DNA of 10,227 bases from Candidatus Cloacimonadota bacterium. Its GTDB lineage: Bacteria; Cloacimonadota; Cloacimonadia; Cloacimonadales; TCS61. The stretch spans positions 1 to 10,227 of the forward strand of contig DRTC01000486.1 in the NCBI GenBank assembly GCA_011372345.1. Direction: 5' to 3'. Position numbers and translations under genes: made by a program. The notes beneath the pieces are model-generated. The model was not told the DNA's origin. It saw nothing but the letters and a program-made list of their open reading frames with translations, and made no database searches. Positions 1 through 5,861 of this stretch are shown here, in pieces; positions within the stretch are counted from its first letter, which is position 1, and each line of letters starts with the position of its first letter.

Positions 1-108
1 ACTTGAAACGAAGTTCGAGTTGAGAACAATCCTTTTAAATGTTCCTACCGAGTTTGTGGATAACTTGAATCCTGCAAAAAAATATTGTAAATTATTGTAA
101 TATTAAAT
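1..108. other. Leader region upstream of the FN3-ferredoxin lipoprotein gene
   Basis: No gene can be supported here. One forward frame is open from base 2 to a TAA at 98-100, but its roughly 32-codon translation has no recognisable motif and no visible start, so it may be the end of a gene beginning outside the window or simply noncoding DNA. The last 30 bases are very AT-rich and contain two nearby copies of TATTGTAA-like sequence. No Shine-Dalgarno sequence precedes the ATG at 109 and no convincing promoter pair was found. Confidence 0.3.
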
Positions 109-138
109 ATGAAAAAAAACATAATGAAAAAAAACATA
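109..138 (+). repeat. Perfect 15-bp tandem duplication over the start codon
   Basis: ATGAAAAAAAACATA occurs twice in a row (109-123 and 124-138), giving the protein two in-frame start codons and a repeated MKKNI at its N-terminus. Either ATG leaves a full lipoprotein signal. The repeat contains an A8 run, so slippage is a likely origin. Confidence 0.9.
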
Positions 139-2595
139 TTCGGTATTTTCGTTTCGTTGGTTTTGCTCGTCATTTTAATTAGTTGTACGGATGACATCTC
201 AAAAATTAAGGAAATTGCTCAGAAAGTAAGAGTCGAGTATTCTGAGTGTTCCGGATGCCTTGAATGTATAAATGATTTTAATTGTCCGTATGATGCCATT
301 AAGATCGATGAAAGAACAGGTACGACTTATATTGATGGCGAAAAATGCGTACAGTGTATGCAATGTATCAATAATTTCAGTTGTCCTGAAAATGCTATTT
401 TGATCAAGAGCGATATAATTGCACCGGGAAATAGCGCTGAGTTTTCTGCTGTTTCGGATACCTTGGGAAGATTGGAAATTCAGTTCACAGCTCCGGGAGA
501 TGATGATACTCTGGGATCAGCTTATCGTTATGAACTGACCTTAAAAGATCAAAATAACCTGATGATCCAAACGGATTTTGAAACTCCTCTACCAAATATA
601 GCAGGTTATGAGGAAAACTGGATCCTTAATGAACTTCCCCCCGAAGAATTGATCACTATAAATCTGCAGGCTTTTGACGAAGTTAATCAATTTTCCGAAA
701 CAGTTTCTTCGGAAGTTCTGATCCAGGGAGAATATCACGACGAAATTTCTCCGGCAGCAATAACCGACTTGATTTCCAATTCCTTTGAAGATTCTCTTAA
801 ATTGACCTGGACAGCGGTTGGAGATGATGGTTTAGAAGGAATTGCCAGCCGTTATGAGATCCGCTACAGTGAAAATGAGATTAATGATTCGACTTGGGAT
901 TCAGCAATCGAATTTGAACAAAACATTGTTCCATCGTCACCAGGAATTATTGAGCAACTTTTTATCACTGATCTTCCAGAGCAAATAAATTATTATTTTG
1001 CAATTAAAACTTTTGATGAAGAAGACAATCCTTCAGAAATTTCCAATAACACGATTGCTTCCATTATCGGAGATATAATTCCACCCGCGGATATTAACGA
1101 TCTTTCGATCAATTCCATTTCATCCAATTCTATTCTTTTAAGTTGGACAGCAGTTGGAGATAATGGATTTGAGGGAACGGCTTTTTCTTATGTGATCAAA
1201 GTTCACACAAATAATATTACCGAAGAAAATTGGGATGGAATTCCTGCAGTCGAACAATCGATCACTCCCCAAAATGCCGGATCAACAGAATCGTTTCTAA
1301 TTACAGATCTTGAACCTGTTACCATGTATTATGCAGGAATAAAAGTCTTGGATGATGTTCAAAATATCTCAAATCTTTCCAATATTATAAATGAGATGAC
1401 AACCGAGATTCCAGATGAAATTCCCCCCGGACAAATAACAGATCTATCGGCAATTCCTTCCGAAACAGAGATCGAATTGATCTGGACAGCTCCCGGAGAT
1501 GATGATTATGAAGGAACTGCTTACCAATATGATATCAGGATTTCTAATGAGCTGATTACGGATGCGAATTGGGAATCAAATGAGCAACTTCCGAATTTAC
1601 CTGTTCCCTTGTCTGCTGGAACGGAACAAAATTATTTCGTACAAAACCTTGAACTGGGATCAACATATTATTTCGGGATAAAAACGACAGATGATGAAAT
1701 TAATACTTCAAATTTATCAAATATCGTTAATTCTGCATTATTAGAAGATACAACTCCTCCTGCTCAAATTTCGGATCTATCAGCATTAGACACCGAAGAC
1801 ATAATAATCCTGAATTGGACAGCAGTTGGTGATAATGGATTGGAAGGACAAGCTGCATCTTATGAGATCAGATTTTCTGAAGATGAAATAACAGAAGAAA
1901 ACTGGAATGGAGCTGACTTATTACCAAATCCACCAGAACCGGCTTTTTCCGGAACTTCCGAAACTTATGTTGCTTATGATCTTACTCCCGGGATTAATTA
2001 TTATTTTACGATCAAGGCAATTGATGAGAATTTTAATTATTCGGAGATTTCCAATAATGCTCAAGCAGAAATTCACTTTGATGATATTCCGCCCGCAGCA
2101 ATTACAAATCTGGTTACTCTCGATGAATTCAATATTTTTTCATATCGAATAAAATTACAATGGAATGCTCCTGGAAATGATGAAAATGAAGGAACAGCAT
2201 CTTATTATGATATCAGATATTCGACTTTTCCTATTAATGAAAATACATGGAATAATGCAAGTCAATTTTCCAATCCACCTGATCCTGAATCTGCCGGAAC
2301 TTTACAAACTTGCGAAATCACCGGATTAACGGGTGGATCGATATATTATTTCGCGATCAAAACTTATGATGATAATGACAATGAAAGTGAGATTTCTAAT
2401 TCTCCGGGCGGGAAGATCGTTTTTCAGATAAATCATGGAGCTTGTCATGATTGCAGTCAATGTATTTACGATTGCCCGGAAGGTGCAATTTCTGATGTTG
2501 GTCCATATAAAACGATTGATCCTGATCTTTGTGATGCTTGCGGAAATTGTTCATGTCCCTGGAATCTGATCAAGCTGTCGGTAGTTGCCTATTAA
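109..2595 (+). CDS. Lipoprotein with split ferredoxin motifs flanking six FN3 domains
   Basis: An 828-residue predicted lipoprotein. Residues 1-26 form a hydrophobic signal ending in lipobox LISC, with Cys26 as the lipidation site and Thr at +2, which favours the outer membrane by E. coli rules. Two ferredoxin-type cysteine groups follow (Cys47/50/53/59 and 80/83/86/92), each ending in CP and then an Ala-Ile pair. Six FN3-like domains follow, at about 102-213, 215-324, 325-438, 439-549, 550-660 and 661-770; most carry a WTA(V/P)GDD-type strand and a YYF(A/T/G)IK strand. A second cysteine pair ends the protein (779/782/785/789 and 808/811/814/816). Cysteine spacing is abnormal in three of the four groups. 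The likely role is a surface or periplasmic electron carrier or metal-binding scaffold; this is inferred. It is the first of three adjacent ferredoxin-like genes. ATG 124 is an alternative start, because the first 15 bases are tandemly duplicated. Neither start has a clear Shine-Dalgarno site. Confidence 0.88.
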   Translation: MKKNIMKKNIFGIFVSLVLLVILISCTDDISKIKEIAQKVRVEYSECSGCLECINDFNCPYDAIKIDERTGTTYIDGEKCVQCMQCINNFSCPENAILIKSDIIAPGNSAEFSAVSDTLGRLEIQFTAPGDDDTLGSAYRYELTLKDQNNLMIQTDFETPLPNIAGYEENWILNELPPEELITINLQAFDEVNQFSETVSSEVLIQGEYHDEISPAAITDLISNSFEDSLKLTWTAVGDDGLEGIASRYEIRYSENEINDSTWDSAIEFEQNIVPSSPGIIEQLFITDLPEQINYYFAIKTFDEEDNPSEISNNTIASIIGDIIPPADINDLSINSISSNSILLSWTAVGDNGFEGTAFSYVIKVHTNNITEENWDGIPAVEQSITPQNAGSTESFLITDLEPVTMYYAGIKVLDDVQNISNLSNIINEMTTEIPDEIPPGQITDLSAIPSETEIELIWTAPGDDDYEGTAYQYDIRISNELITDANWESNEQLPNLPVPLSAGTEQNYFVQNLELGSTYYFGIKTTDDEINTSNLSNIVNSALLEDTTPPAQISDLSALDTEDIIILNWTAVGDNGLEGQAASYEIRFSEDEITEENWNGADLLPNPPEPAFSGTSETYVAYDLTPGINYYFTIKAIDENFNYSEISNNAQAEIHFDDIPPAAITNLVTLDEFNIFSYRIKLQWNAPGNDENEGTASYYDIRYSTFPINENTWNNASQFSNPPDPESAGTLQTCEITGLTGGSIYYFAIKTYDDNDNESEISNSPGGKIVFQINHGACHDCSQCIYDCPEGAISDVGPYKTIDPDLCDACGNCSCPWNLIKLSVVAY

Positions 2596-2601
2596 ATAAA
2601 C

Positions 2602-2692
2602 TGTCATTCTGAGTTATCTTACAGAGAAACTCTTATGAAGAATCTGCAACTATGAATAATTTTTGTTATTAGTTTGGATTCTTCAGAAGAAT
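2602..2692. repeat. Interspersed-type element with nested inverted repeats
   Basis: The intergenic region after the FN3-ferredoxin gene begins with TGTCATTCTGAG and continues to GAAGAATC (2637-2644). That octamer is repeated in perfect inverted form as GATTCTTC (2677-2684). ATTCTTC at 2678-2684 is also mirrored across one base by GAAGAAT at 2686-2692, so two alternative hairpins compete. The start and middle match the general plan of another element at 4602-4645. It resembles TGTCATTCTGAG...GAAGAATC sequences that I recall as scattered in environmental FCB genomes. That recollection is unverified. No T-run follows, so it is not a standard terminator. Confidence 0.5.
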
Positions 2693-2719
2693 AGCCGGGA
2701 GAAAATTCGGAAGGACAAG

Positions 2720-2724
2720 AAGGA
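2720..2724 (+). promoter_or_regulatory. Ribosome binding site supporting a TTG start
   Basis: AAGGA lies 7 bases before the TTG at 2732. It supports this non-ATG start, which gives a complete signal peptide. Confidence 0.6.
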
Positions 2725-2731
2725 ATAAAAA

Positions 2732-2974
2732 TTGAGAATAAAGATACTTTCAGTTTTAATAATTTTAATTTTATGCTCTCTGATTTTCAGTGTTGCCAAA
2801 GGGATAATCGTTGTTGAATATAAATCCTGTGTTGGTTGTACTGATTGTCGGAATGTCTGCCCTGTGAATGCAATTGAGATCATCGATGGGAGAGCAGTTA
2901 TAGATCAGGAGAAGTGCATCAATTGTGAAATTTGTATAAAATCCTGCACTTATGATGCGATCAGGAAATTCTGA
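2732..2974 (+). CDS. Small secreted 2[4Fe-4S] ferredoxin-like protein
   Basis: An 80-residue protein starting at TTG. Residues 1 to about 22 form a strongly hydrophobic signal with a basic N-terminus and no twin-arginine pair. The cysteine at 15 lies inside the hydrophobic stretch without a proper lipobox, so this looks like a secreted or membrane-tethered protein rather than a lipoprotein. Two ferredoxin motifs follow: Cys33/36/39/43 with CP and NAI after it, and Cys62/65/68/72, where the usual proline after the fourth cysteine is Thr. Both have the standard CxxCxxCxxxC spacing. It is clearly related to the next gene and to the N-terminus of the large FN3 protein (shared VEY before the first cysteine, VIDQ(E/T)KC between the motifs). 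Its TGA shares one base with the next ATG, suggesting translational coupling. The role is inferred to be extracytoplasmic electron transfer. Confidence 0.87.
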   Translation: MRIKILSVLIILILCSLIFSVAKGIIVVEYKSCVGCTDCRNVCPVNAIEIIDGRAVIDQEKCINCEICIKSCTYDAIRKF

Positions 2975-3222
2975 TGAAAAAATTGATCAAAATCGTAATT
3001 CCGATCTTTCTCTTTTTCCTGATAATTTGGGGATGTGAGAAAGCTGTTAATTTCCAATATAATGTCGATTCATCTTCCTGCAATTCGTGTTCACGCTGTA
3101 TCCAGGTTTGTCCGGTCGATGCCGTTGAAATCGGTTTGAATGGAAAAGCAGTGATCGATCAGACGAAGTGTAATCAATGTGGACAGTGTATAACTGTTTG
3201 TCCTAAAAATGCGATATATTAA
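2974..3222 (+). CDS. Small ferredoxin-like lipoprotein, two standard 4Fe-4S motifs
   Basis: An 82-residue protein with a lipoprotein signal: basic start, hydrophobic core and IIWGC, placing the lipidated cysteine at residue 21 followed by Glu. The mature part of about 60 residues is almost entirely a dicluster ferredoxin, with Cys36/39/42/46 and Cys66/69/72/76, both CxxCxxCxxxCP with VDAV or KNAI after them, as in clostridial-type bacterial ferredoxins. The signal has no twin-arginine pair. The ATG overlaps the previous TGA by one base, and AGGA at 2963-2966 gives a Shine-Dalgarno 7 bases upstream, so the two small ferredoxins are almost certainly co-translated. It is probably anchored to a membrane facing the periplasm or outside. 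Its redox partner is unknown, but the neighbouring beta-barrel gene is the obvious candidate. Confidence 0.88.
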   Translation: MKKLIKIVIPIFLFFLIIWGCEKAVNFQYNVDSSSCNSCSRCIQVCPVDAVEIGLNGKAVIDQTKCNQCGQCITVCPKNAIY

Positions 3223-3249
3223 GTAAATCGATTTTCCGAAATAGCGTAG

Positions 3250-3268
3250 CACATTTTTGTAAAATGTG
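3250..3268. repeat. 19-nt palindrome 1 (CAC-N13-GTG)
   Basis: CACATTTT and AAAATGTG form a perfect 8-bp inverted repeat around TGT. It lies 27 bases after the ferredoxin lipoprotein stop and has no T-run, so it is not a classical terminator. Two more 19-nt palindromes with the same CAC/GTG ends follow. Confidence 0.75.
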
Positions 3269-3294
3269 AAATAATATTTAATAAGATTCCATTT

Positions 3295-3313
3295 CACAGA
3301 ATTCAATTCTGTG
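3295..3313. repeat. 19-nt palindrome 2 (CAC-N13-GTG)
   Basis: CACAGAATT and AATTCTGTG are perfect inverted copies across a single central base. It has the same length and the same CAC/GTG ends as the palindrome at 3250-3268. Confidence 0.75.
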
Positions 3314-3320
3314 TAACCTT

Positions 3321-3339
3321 CACGATCTAGACGATTGTG
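3321..3339. repeat. 19-nt palindrome 3 (CAC-N13-GTG)
   Basis: CACGATC and GATTGTG pair with one G-T (G-U in RNA) position around a 5-base centre. It lies 7 bases after palindrome 2 and 16 bases before the beta-barrel ATG, so it falls in the 5' leader of that gene and could act as an operator or as RNA structure. Confidence 0.6.
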
Positions 3340-3355
3340 TTACGAAAGAAAATAA

Positions 3356-4555
3356 ATGAAAAAAACTGTTTTAATACTTGTGATAATCCTCTGGATTATG
3401 AATATTTCTGCACTAACAAATTGGAGTCATCTCAGTTATAGAGCCTTTATAACAAGTTCCGAACAGGAAGACTTTTTTGTTACCCATGATGATGTTTACG
3501 AAATCAATACTTCCCTTAAATCCGGTTTAAAATGGGATCATCTTCTGCAGGCAAACTTAAATAAGAATATTAATCTGACCTTTGAGAACAGTCTTTTTTA
3601 TTCTGAAAAAAGTCATGAACTGCAGAATTCGTTTTTCAATAATTATGCGAAGATCAAGCTCTCATTTTCCAAAAATTCTCATTATCTGAAACTTCAATAC
3701 AGCAATCGCTGGTTTGAAGACGAGAATACAAAACTTCTTTCCATTCCCGGAATTGAAAACACGAGTCAACAGCAGACAATTCACAACACAGAATTTCATT
3801 TTAATACTTTTTGGAACGGCTTTCGTTTTCAGTTAAGCAGCAGGTTGAGAAATTTGAAATATAAATCTGTTTCAGAAAATGAGGAGTTATTTTCCTGGGA
3901 TAATGACCTTTATTCTTTTGCTGAAATTTTGTATGATATAACAGATAAAATAAGCATATTTTCTGCTGGAAATTATAAGGACGATTTGAATGAAGAAAAC
4001 TGGTTTGATCATTCCCAGATCGATCTGGGATTGAGATTCCATCGTCGTTATGATTTCTACAACATCGTGAATTCCGAAATAAAATATTTCCAAAGCAGAT
4101 CCGAAAGTATCGATCAAATCCATAATTTTTATGCCAAACTTCGCTATACAAAACGGATCGGTAATTCATTGGCAGGATTCGTCTCCTATATGAACCATTC
4201 TTGTTTTGATACTGAATCTAAAAAAATGCAAAGGATCTCTAATTTATTGCGGATCAAAGCAAAATATAGTTATTTAACTTTGCACAATCAAGATTCCTTT
4301 CTTATAGCAGAAATAAAGATCAATCCCGAAAATAACGGAAATCTTGTTTCTCTGGGATTGAATCAATATATTTTATGGAACATCTATTTTTCCGGAGAAG
4401 TGAAATATGCTCCGGATCTATTTAAGGAAATTTCTGCAAACCTGGAATATTTGATCTTAACCGGAAAATCCATCTGGATAAGAAGCGAATTCACAGATTT
4501 TAATGTTCACCCAGCTCAAAATATAATATCTGTGGGAACAACGCTTAATTTCTGA
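3356..4555 (+). CDS. Predicted outer-membrane beta-barrel protein, unknown family
   Basis: A 399-residue protein that I cannot assign to a named family. Residues 1-19 form a Sec signal with a likely signal peptidase I site after NISA. The mature part is rich in alternating polar and hydrophobic or aromatic strands separated by short charged or Asn-rich turns (for example KIKLSFSKNSHYLKLQYS and EIKYFQSRSES), and it ends in Phe after TTLN, the usual BAM-recognised end of outer-membrane barrels. Its length would fit roughly 16-18 strands, well below the 26 or more of MtrB-type porins. There is one cysteine in the mature chain and no haem or Fe-S motif. It follows the ferredoxin genes by 133 bases on the same strand, so it may be the outer-membrane partner of those lipoproteins; this is inferred from position only. 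Its Shine-Dalgarno is weak (GAAAG-like). Confidence 0.75.
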   Translation: MKKTVLILVIILWIMNISALTNWSHLSYRAFITSSEQEDFFVTHDDVYEINTSLKSGLKWDHLLQANLNKNINLTFENSLFYSEKSHELQNSFFNNYAKIKLSFSKNSHYLKLQYSNRWFEDENTKLLSIPGIENTSQQQTIHNTEFHFNTFWNGFRFQLSSRLRNLKYKSVSENEELFSWDNDLYSFAEILYDITDKISIFSAGNYKDDLNEENWFDHSQIDLGLRFHRRYDFYNIVNSEIKYFQSRSESIDQIHNFYAKLRYTKRIGNSLAGFVSYMNHSCFDTESKKMQRISNLLRIKAKYSYLTLHNQDSFLIAEIKINPENNGNLVSLGLNQYILWNIYFSGEVKYAPDLFKEISANLEYLILTGKSIWIRSEFTDFNVHPAQNIISVGTTLNF

Positions 4556-4566
4556 TGTATGATTCC

Positions 4567-4593
4567 CACGAAATACACGAAACAACACGAAAG
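4567..4593. repeat. Three near-tandem CACGAAA units
   Basis: CACGAAA occurs at 4567, 4576 and 4586, separated by TA and CAA. It lies just after the beta-barrel stop. The function is unknown; it looks like one unit of a degenerate interspersed repeat. Confidence 0.5.
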
Positions 4594-4601
4594 AAAAAAT
4601 A

Positions 4602-4645
4602 TGTCATTGCGAGGTTTCCTTCAATGTTTCTAACGAAGCAATCTC
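4602..4645. repeat. Interspersed-type TGTCATTGCGAGG...GAAGCAATCTC element
   Basis: It starts TGTCATTGCGAGG and ends GAAGCAATCTC, with about 20 bases between. This is the typical outline of a repeat I recall from many environmental genomes, though I could not check that here. It shares its first seven bases, the GAG at positions 10-12 and the GAAG...AATC end with the element at 2602-2646, so the two are probably variants of one family. Confidence 0.5.
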
Positions 4646-4686
4646 ATCAGATATTGAAAACTACATGAGAAATTATAATAAGATTT

Positions 4687-4711
4687 CTTTGCGTCCTTAG
4701 CGCCTTTGCGG
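4687..4711. repeat. CTTTGCG/CCTTTGCGG repeat just before a start codon
   Basis: Two imperfect copies (CTTTGCG and CCTTTGCGG), joined by TCCTTAGCG, end 9 bases before the ATG of the CcdA-like gene. No Shine-Dalgarno is present there, so this element forms the whole leader next to the start. Confidence 0.45.
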
Positions 4712-4720
4712 TAATAAAAT

Positions 4721-5716
4721 ATGATCTTACAAACATTGTTAGAAGGTTTAGTTTTAGGATTTTCCACAGGAACGATCTGCCTGGTAACCTGCACTCCGAT
4801 CTATTTACCCTATTTATTGACCGAAGAAAGAAAATTGGTTAAAAGTCTTCTGGCAGTTGGTGAGATTTCTCTCGGAAGATTCTTCTCATATCTTGCTTTT
4901 GGAGCGTTAGCCGGATTTGCCGGAGCAAAGATATCATCAATAAATCGGGAATTATTCACTTCCATCGCCTATATTTTACTTTCGATTTACCTGATCTTAT
5001 CTGCTGTCAGAACACGGCAGAAATCTAAAAAATGTCATATTCCGAAATTTACGAGATTTACGAAAAGAGTGTTTATTTTGGGAATCCTGACGGGAATTAA
5101 TTTCTGTCCTTCATTTTTGATCGCTCTTTCCAAAGCTATCGATCTTGGTGGAGCATTAAGCGGTATGCTGCTCTTCCTCGGTTTCTTCTTCGGAACAACT
5201 GCTTTCCTGATCCCGCTTGCTTTTGTGGGACTTCTTTCCAAAATAAAAGAAATGAAGATCATCGCTCAAATGGCTTCAGTTTTAATCGCAGCCTGGTTCA
5301 TTTTTACCGGAATTAAAGGAATTGTACATTGGAACGAGCACAATGCTCCCATCCCTGATGATGCACGCATCGTCGATGTTTTTCATCCTGACCGGAAAAT
5401 AATAGTCATTTCCAATCTGCAGAATGATGAATATTTCAGGAATTTGAAAGATTCGATAGCTGTTCACCATCGCAATGAAGTATCATATTTTTTAGTGCGG
5501 GAAGACAATTTTGATTTCCTTACATCTGCTGATAGTTCAACCATCATCATTGATATTTCGCTTCTGGAAAAAGAATCTCTCCACCCAGTTTTAAAAGAAC
5601 GGGATTATTTTGCCGTGGAAGAAAATTATTCCATTCCCAAAGTTGTAAACTTCCTGCGAACTTATACTTTCCGAACTGCCGAATTTGTGCATTGGGAGTT
5701 CAGGGAAGAAAAATAG
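4721..5716 (+). CDS. CcdA/DsbD-like thiol-transport membrane protein with C-terminal soluble domain
   Basis: A 331-residue membrane protein. Six hydrophobic segments lie at about 9-31, 44-68, 78-96, 115-137, 146-172 and 180-200. The first contains GFSTGTICLVTCTP (Cys20, Cys24) followed by YLPYLL, and the fourth contains GINFCPSF (Cys129). A cysteine plus proline in segments 1 and 4 is the hallmark of the CcdA/DsbD transmembrane family (DsbD_2 / 'UreH-like' / TauE-SafE-annotated group), which carries reducing equivalents from cytoplasmic thioredoxin across the membrane. Residues from about 205 to 331 form a soluble tail with alpha/beta-looking pattern and no CxxC, so it is not an obvious thioredoxin domain; I do not recognise it. 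Next to exported Cys-rich ferredoxins, a role in keeping their cysteines reduced or in powering their reduction is plausible but inferred. There is no clear Shine-Dalgarno; the stop is TAG. Confidence 0.75.
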   Translation: MILQTLLEGLVLGFSTGTICLVTCTPIYLPYLLTEERKLVKSLLAVGEISLGRFFSYLAFGALAGFAGAKISSINRELFTSIAYILLSIYLILSAVRTRQKSKKCHIPKFTRFTKRVFILGILTGINFCPSFLIALSKAIDLGGALSGMLLFLGFFFGTTAFLIPLAFVGLLSKIKEMKIIAQMASVLIAAWFIFTGIKGIVHWNEHNAPIPDDARIVDVFHPDRKIIVISNLQNDEYFRNLKDSIAVHHRNEVSYFLVREDNFDFLTSADSSTIIIDISLLEKESLHPVLKERDYFAVEENYSIPKVVNFLRTYTFRTAEFVHWEFREEK

Positions 5717-5746
5717 AAATTATTATTTATATGCTTTAATTTTAGC

Positions 5747-5757
5747 TTGATTATCAA
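5747..5757. promoter_or_regulatory. Small palindrome, possible operator
   Basis: TTGAT and ATCAA are perfect inverted copies around one T, in the AT-rich region upstream of the intron-interrupted leader. Short palindromes arise by chance in such AT-rich DNA. Confidence 0.2.
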
Positions 5758-5790
5758 CTATAATTTAAAATTCATTTGACAAGTATTCGA

Positions 5791-5796
5791 TATAAT
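5791..5796 (+). promoter_or_regulatory. Possible -10 box upstream of the interrupted leader
   Basis: TATAAT is a perfect -10 match, about 46 bases before an AGGAGG site. A perfect TTGACA lies at 5776-5781 but is only 9 bases away, too close for a sigma-70 pair, and the sequence 17 bases upstream is weak. If used, it would transcribe the intron and the beta-helix gene. Confidence 0.3.
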
Positions 5797-5841
5797 CTGC
5801 TTTCTCATTTTGTGTTGTAAGAATAAAAAGTTTTTAAATTC

Positions 5842-5861
5842 AGGAGGAAAATGTTATGAGA
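5842..5861 (+). promoter_or_regulatory. Shine-Dalgarno plus ATG leading directly into the intron
   Basis: AGGAGG (5842-5847) stands 8 bases before ATG AGA (5856-5861), after which the group II intron begins. Reading on through the intron gives only 31 codons before TGA at 5949-5951, so there is no real gene in the unspliced form. The layout closely repeats the Shine-Dalgarno/ATG at 7817-7833. The last 12 bases also serve as the intron-binding sites (IBS2 AATGTT, IBS1 ATGAGA). Confidence 0.6.

Noticed and set aside
2..100. A 3' end of an upstream gene in the second forward frame
   Set aside because: The frame is open only because it is short, and its translation has no motif; there is not enough to annotate a gene.
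1907..2152. An 81-codon + strand frame within the FN3 protein gene
   Set aside because: It is an out-of-frame shadow of the FN3 coding sequence with low-complexity Leu/Ile-rich translation.
3250..3339. A CRISPR array or a rho-independent terminator
   Set aside because: The three palindromes differ in core sequence and spacing, so they are not CRISPR repeats, and none is followed by a T-run.
3801..4169. Antisense open frame within the beta-barrel gene, and other reverse-strand frames (for example 2683-2883, 5035-5262, 7090-7437, 9373-9672)
   Set aside because: All lie largely opposite convincing + strand genes, have no ribosome sites of note and no recognisable domains.
3356..4555. The beta-barrel as an MtrB-type electron-conduit porin
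   Set aside because: It is far shorter than MtrB and lacks its N-terminal CxxC. Only the general barrel signature and the location support a link to electron transfer.
5776..5796. TTGACA followed by TATAAT as a canonical promoter
   Set aside because: Both hexamers are perfect but only 9 bases apart, whereas sigma-70 needs about 17. Only the TATAAT is kept, as a weak -10 candidate.
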